Shown piece by piece: positions 6,094 through 8,812 of a stretch of DNA of 8,812 nucleotides; position 1 is the first letter of the stretch; each line of letters begins with the position of its first letter. A program made the position numbers and the translations under genes. Source of the stretch: Caryophanales bacterium UBA4100 (GTDB lineage: Bacteria > Bacillota > Bacilli > Paenibacillales > UBA4045); the NCBI GenBank assembly GCA_002383285.1, contig DFXU01000080.1, positions 1 through 8,812 on the forward strand, written 5' to 3'. The notes under the pieces were generated by a model. It was not told the DNA's origin. It did no database searches and saw only the letters and a program-made list of their open reading frames with translations.

Positions 6094-7188
6094 TTATAGA
6101 ATAGATTCCAAACTATGAATCTTCTCTATGCTAACTCCTTTATAGTAATGTACGATAATGTCCTGCGCCTTTCTGCCTTCTATCGCCATTCCCTGCGCAC
6201 CCCATTGACTCATCCCAACCCCATGCCCGCTGCCAAAAATTGTGAATTGAATCGTATCGCCCGTTGATCGCCATGTAAATTGTGTTGAGCCTAGATCCAG
6301 CTGCTCTCTAACTTCACGACCACTCAGCACCTTGCTACCAATCTGGATCTGTTTAATTCGGTTTCCATCTGACCGCTCGATTACCTTCATTGGTAGCTTT
6401 GCATGCGCTGGAATTGCTTCTAAATTCAGCTTCTTTATCACTTCATCAGTTGAATACGTTTTCGTTGTCTTAAATTTGGGTGACAGCTCTTCCTCCCACG
6501 GACTGGCTACACTACGTAAGTAAGGTAGAGCAGATGTCCAATAATCCTCCGAATTCTCGGTATAACCATTACTAGTTGAGAAGAACGATGCTAATATAGG
6601 ATAACCGCTATAAGTTATTACAAGCCCTTTAGTCTCCTCCACAGCCTGATTAAGCTTCTTCAGATTAGCGGCTTGCTCCGGACTCTTATTCCACTTCTTC
6701 TCTATCTTCTCCATAGATAAGTATACTTGATGATTAACAGTGTCGGTCACCCACGCTCCTTCGACAGGCACATTACTGAAATCCTTCTCAACATAACGTC
6801 TGATAATATACGTTCTAGCAGCGATTGCCTGCGCCTTCAATGCCTCCAGCTCGAACTCTATTGGCATCTCCGCAGCGAGCACTCCACGAATATATTGCTC
6901 TAATGGAACCTCTTCAACCCGCTTCTCATTCGTCAAATAAACTGCAACCTTCAGCGGCACCTCTTCCGTGCTATTAACCTCACTAACCCCGGTTGCACCC
7001 TTCTGTTCCCTATTATTCACGTTTGATTGGGGCTGATGATTAACCACGATAAAAGGAATTACAGTAACCGCAATTAGTAACGTCATAATCCAAACTGAAA
7101 CTATCATTATCATTGGATGTCGAGCAAGAACTCTAACCCCTTCATTCAGCCTATTACTTAACCGTTTCAGCCACCGTCTTCTATTCAT
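6094..7188 (-). CDS. spoIID: Stage II sporulation protein D (SpoIID), engulfment peptidoglycan lytic enzyme
   Basis: A mother-cell membrane protein that cleaves septal and forespore-facing peptidoglycan as a lytic transglycosylase, working with SpoIIM and SpoIIP in engulfment. The 364-residue product has a basic N-terminus, one membrane anchor (about 26-49) and the extracytoplasmic SpoIID domain from about residue 78. The catalytic glutamate is in RGVLAAEMP (Glu107, equivalent to Glu88 of B. subtilis). Other family marks are LKAQAIAARTY (117-127), STSNGYTENSEDYW (204-217) and the C-terminal SGHGVGMSQWGAQGMA (320-335). The ATG has GGAGGA 7 nt upstream. Sigma-E control is expected from the family. 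I see a CATAGACT -10-like box (7245-7238) but no good -35. No terminator separates it from spoIIQ. Confidence 0.96.
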   Translation of the reverse strand: MNRRRWLKRLSNRLNEGVRVLARHPMIMIVSVWIMTLLIAVTVIPFIVVNHQPQSNVNNREQKGATGVSEVNSTEEVPLKVAVYLTNEKRVEEVPLEQYIRGVLAAEMPIEFELEALKAQAIAARTYIIRRYVEKDFSNVPVEGAWVTDTVNHQVYLSMEKIEKKWNKSPEQAANLKKLNQAVEETKGLVITYSGYPILASFFSTSNGYTENSEDYWTSALPYLRSVASPWEEELSPKFKTTKTYSTDEVIKKLNLEAIPAHAKLPMKVIERSDGNRIKQIQIGSKVLSGREVREQLDLGSTQFTWRSTGDTIQFTIFGSGHGVGMSQWGAQGMAIEGRKAQDIIVHYYKGVSIEKIHSLESIL

Positions 7189-7338
7189 CTCATTATCCTC
7201 CGAAGTGTTTTACTCCTACTAAATCTCTCAATACCAAAGTCTATGAGGGAGGTTCAGTCGATAGAACGTTCAGTGCAATACCACATAAAAAATACACCCA
7301 CAAATATCCCTCGTCCACAATCTCTCCATTTTCATCTT

Positions 7339-7489
7339 CGACCCTCTTCAATTCACTCTCATCCCTCTCCACTTTCATCTTCAACCCTCTCCACTTTCAC
7401 CTTCAACCCTCTTCAATTCACTCTCATCCCTCTCCACTTTCACCTTCAACCCTCTTCAATTCACTCTCATCCCTCTCCACTCTCACCTT
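7339..7489. repeat. 43-bp tandem repeat, higher-order structure
   Basis: Units lie at 7339-7381 (43 bp), 7382-7403 (22 bp, short), 7404-7446 (43 bp) and 7447-7489 (43 bp). The third and fourth units differ by one base. Each full unit starts CAACCCTCTTCAATTCACTC and ends CCACTTTCACCTT. The unit itself divides into two related half-units of 21 and 22 bp, and the short unit corresponds to one half. There are no unique spacers, so it is not a CRISPR array. Confidence 0.9.
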
Positions 7490-7707
7490 CAATCTCACCA
7501 TTCACTTTGAACTTTTTCATTCATGACCTTGTCCCCACCCTTCTCTTTAAACTCTTCCCACTTTCCATCATTATTAGAACTATACCCTTCACACCTCTAC
7601 CCTTCACATCCTTCCCAAACCAAAATCCTATCTATTTCAACCCTTCTGACCTGTATTCCATTCACTCAGAATTCTTATTTTTATCCGCAAGAAATTTCAC
7701 AACAACG

Positions 7708-7734
7708 CCTACAATGCCTACAATGCCTACAATG
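7708..7734. repeat. Three exact tandem copies of a 9-bp unit before the promoter
   Basis: CCTACAATG is repeated three times without gaps (7708-7716, 7717-7725, 7726-7734). It ends 3 bp before the -35 box of the transposase-like gene, so it could be a regulator-binding site or a copy-number-variable tract. Confidence 0.9.
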
Positions 7735-7737
7735 CTC

Positions 7738-7766
7738 TTGATTATGGAACGTATGTACGGTATAAT
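7738..7766 (+). promoter_or_regulatory. Sigma-A promoter of the transposase-derived gene
   Basis: TTGATT (7738-7743), a 17-bp spacer, and a perfect TATAAT (7761-7766). Transcription would start near 7773, 34 nt before the ATG at 7807. Both LexA-type boxes lie within or against it. Confidence 0.8.
7746..7759. promoter_or_regulatory. LexA/DinR-type box 1 (imperfect), inside the promoter spacer
   Basis: GGAACGTATGTACG compares with the Gram-positive SOS box CGAACRNRYGTTYC: the GAAC half and the RNRY centre fit, while the second half has GTAC instead of GTTC. It lies between the -35 and -10 boxes, a repressing position. Confidence 0.45.
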
Positions 7767-7772
7767 AAAAGA

Positions 7773-7786
7773 AGAACAAACGTTCT
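7773..7786. promoter_or_regulatory. LexA/DinR-type box 2, over the predicted transcription start
   Basis: AGAACAAACGTTCT has both exact half-sites GAAC and GTTC separated by AAAC, which fits the RNRY centre. Only the two outermost bases differ from the SOS consensus, and they are complementary to each other. Its centre is 27 bp from that of box 1, and it would cover about +1 to +14 of the transcript. Confidence 0.65.
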
Positions 7787-7796
7787 GTTAGTTGTT

Positions 7797-7801
7797 GGAG
7801 G
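7797..7801 (+). promoter_or_regulatory. Ribosome binding site deciding the start of the transposase-derived gene
   Basis: GGAGG ends 5 nt before the ATG at 7807. The frame is open from a TTG at 7792, but that codon would lie upstream of this site, so the ATG at 7807 is the start. Confidence 0.8.
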
Positions 7802-7806
7802 TGCTT

Positions 7807-8736
7807 ATGGGTAATTGGGATATGGCATTAGATCAATTCGTTCATTTTAAACATAACGAGCTAGAGATTGCTGATTGGCAAGATTTCCAGCAGCGATTTA
7901 CGCTGGAGGAGGATGCTGTAGCTTATTTGACCCATGCCAAATGGCCAAACGGCTTCCAATGCCCTCGCTGTTGCCATAACCGCGCCTATGTTATTGATTC
8001 TCGTAAGCTGCCGCTCTACCAATGTAAATCTTGTCAACATCAGACATCACTAACTGCAGGAACTATCATGGAGAATAGCCGCACTCCGTTGCTTAAGTGG
8101 TTGACTGCCTTCTTCCTCGTTTCCCGAACTGAATCTGGCATCAATGCAGTTCAACTTCAAACTCAGATCGGCGTTACTTACAAGACTTCATGGGCTATGT
8201 TACATGCCATTCGACGGGCAATAAGCAAGGTTGATAACGAGCAGTTGCTTACTGGCACCATCCTTGGCGGACTAGGTTTCTGTAGTAAACTTCCTCATCG
8301 TTCTACATCTGTGCTTCACCCACAGGAGAAGCCTGTCCTCATTGCTGCCACAATAGATGAACACGAACAACCAGTCATCCTTAAGATGAAACTGGTTAAT
8401 TCAAGTCATACAAGGTCTAAACATTTATCCCACTCTACAATAAGAGACTTCACTGAAAATCATATACAAGCAGGTACCAAAGGGGTCAAGTTAGTTCAAC
8501 GCGTGCAATTCTATAAATTCCGTTCAATTAAGAACATTATTGATCATACCATGACCCAACTCACTCAGACATTCAAGGGTCTCACTTCCCGATACCTCCA
8601 AAACTACCTCGATGAAGCTTGTTATCGTACAAATCTTACACTGCAGAACATATCGATATTTGATAACCTGACGCAACTTTGCATGAGTACCCCAAAAACT
8701 TACCCAAGAAATCACCTTCAGATACTTAATTTGTAG
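7807..8736 (+). CDS. IS1595-type transposase-derived zinc-ribbon protein lacking the DDE residues
   Basis: A 309-residue intact frame. The N-terminal half follows the IS1595/ISXO2-like pattern: a zinc ribbon C52-x2-C55-x17-C73-x2-C76, then QTSLTAGTIMENSRTPLLKW (79-98) and a conserved helical region with GINAVQLQTQIGVTYKTSW (111-129). The second half keeps only an outline of the DDE domain. Where active members have G-x-VE-x-DE-x-x-x-GG, this protein has G150-T-I-L-G-G-L-G-F-C. The second aspartate segment reads KGVKLVQRVQFYKF. The end keeps YLQNYLDEACYRTN (263-276), like the family's KHLxRYLxEFxxRxN. It is therefore probably inactive as a transposase but still a DNA-binding candidate. It stands alone, divergent from the sporulation cluster, has its own promoter with LexA-type boxes, and I see no terminal inverted repeats. 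An old IS remnant with a chance open frame is the alternative. Confidence 0.78.
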   Translation: MGNWDMALDQFVHFKHNELEIADWQDFQQRFTLEEDAVAYLTHAKWPNGFQCPRCCHNRAYVIDSRKLPLYQCKSCQHQTSLTAGTIMENSRTPLLKWLTAFFLVSRTESGINAVQLQTQIGVTYKTSWAMLHAIRRAISKVDNEQLLTGTILGGLGFCSKLPHRSTSVLHPQEKPVLIAATIDEHEQPVILKMKLVNSSHTRSKHLSHSTIRDFTENHIQAGTKGVKLVQRVQFYKFRSIKNIIDHTMTQLTQTFKGLTSRYLQNYLDEACYRTNLTLQNISIFDNLTQLCMSTPKTYPRNHLQILNL

Positions 8737-8744
8737 TTCATACT

Positions 8745-8812
8745 GATTTTGTTGTGATTGTGATTTTATTGTGATTTTGTTGTGATTGTGATTTTGTTGT
8801 GATTGTGATTTT
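8745..8812. repeat. 17-bp G/T-rich tandem array, running off the window end
   Basis: GATTTTGTTGTGATTGT occurs at 8745-8761, 8773-8789 and 8790-8806. A shortened 11-bp unit lies at 8762-8772, and the next copy begins at 8807. It starts 9 bp past the stop codon of the transposase-derived gene. There is no C on the plus strand from 8744 to the end. I see no hairpin terminator in the part present. Confidence 0.9.

Larger units (their letters stand above)
7276..7735. other. G-poor, repeat-rich spacer between divergent spoIID and the transposase-like gene
   Basis: This stretch of about 460 bp is rich in C and T on the plus strand and very poor in G: no G in 7277-7312 or in 7341-7508. It contains the 43-bp repeats at 7339-7489, a less regular tail of TTCACATCC-type variants (about 7560-7660), and the 9-bp triplicate at 7708-7734. 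A plus-strand frame at 7243-7791 is open only because the repeats lack stop codons; it has no ribosome binding site and encodes S/P/T/F/H-rich low complexity. I see no gene here. Confidence 0.8.

Noticed and set aside
7238..7245. Sigma-E -10 box (CATAGACT) for spoIID
   Set aside because: The -10 fits seven of eight positions, but there is no acceptable -35 at 13-15 bp upstream, so I did not list a promoter.
7264..7271. GAACGTTC as a further LexA box upstream of spoIID
   Set aside because: The half-sites touch with no 4-bp centre, so it does not fit the GAAC-N4-GTTC geometry.
7339..7489. CRISPR array
   Set aside because: Repeats are head to tail with no unique spacers, and no cas genes are present.
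7243..7791. Plus-strand open frame of 182 codons
   Set aside because: It is open because the C/T-rich repeats lack stop codons. The product is low complexity, there is no ribosome binding site, and the frame runs through the promoter of the next gene.
8524..8715. Minus-strand frame of 63 codons inside the transposase-derived gene
   Set aside because: Shadow of the plus-strand gene, with no start signals and no family resemblance.

Overview
The window looks like chromosome of an endospore-forming, flagellated member of the Bacillota, most likely Paenibacillaceae. Seven genes on the minus strand keep the order of the Bacillus subtilis spoIID-spoIIQ-spoIIID-mbl-flhO-flhP-fabZ neighbourhood. Small differences point to Paenibacillus-type genomes: the usd reading frame is missing, and a 73-residue EpuA-like membrane protein and a CDP-alcohol phosphatidyltransferase lie between flhP and fabZ. 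The genus call is inference.

Layout in minus-strand transcription order. Positions 7188-5287 hold the engulfment genes spoIID (mother-cell peptidoglycan lytic enzyme) and spoIIQ (forespore membrane protein with a degenerate M23 domain). A good sigma-F promoter sits in the short gap between them, and a strong intrinsic terminator follows spoIIQ (5172-5212). Positions 5127-3621 hold a sigma-E-type promoter, spoIIID (GTG start at 5062) and the actin-like gene mbl. Positions 3502-1439 hold flhO, flhP (distal rod/hook proteins) and the small epuA-like gene, closed by a second strong terminator (1408-1437). Positions 1394-125 hold a promoter, the phosphatidyltransferase gene (TTG start) and fabZ after a 281-bp spacer. 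Positions 57-1 carry the first 19 codons of a gene that resembles the start of a phospho-sugar mutase.

The only plus-strand gene is at 7807-8736. It encodes an intact 309-residue protein with the zinc ribbon and N-terminal half of an IS1595-type transposase, but the acidic residues of the DDE domain are not recognisable. It has a near-consensus sigma-A promoter (17-bp spacer) with two LexA/DinR-type boxes, one in the spacer and one over the predicted start of transcription. A transposase-derived, probably catalytically dead protein under apparent SOS control is the most unusual item here.

A second theme is the spacer DNA. At least five spacers are degenerate simple-sequence or tandem repeats with long runs free of one base (for example no G in 7341-7508, no C in 8744-8812). 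In every case the base missing from the sense RNA of the adjoining gene is C. They include a 43-bp higher-order repeat upstream of spoIID, a 17-bp array running off the window end, and a 9-bp triplicate just before the transposase-like gene's promoter.
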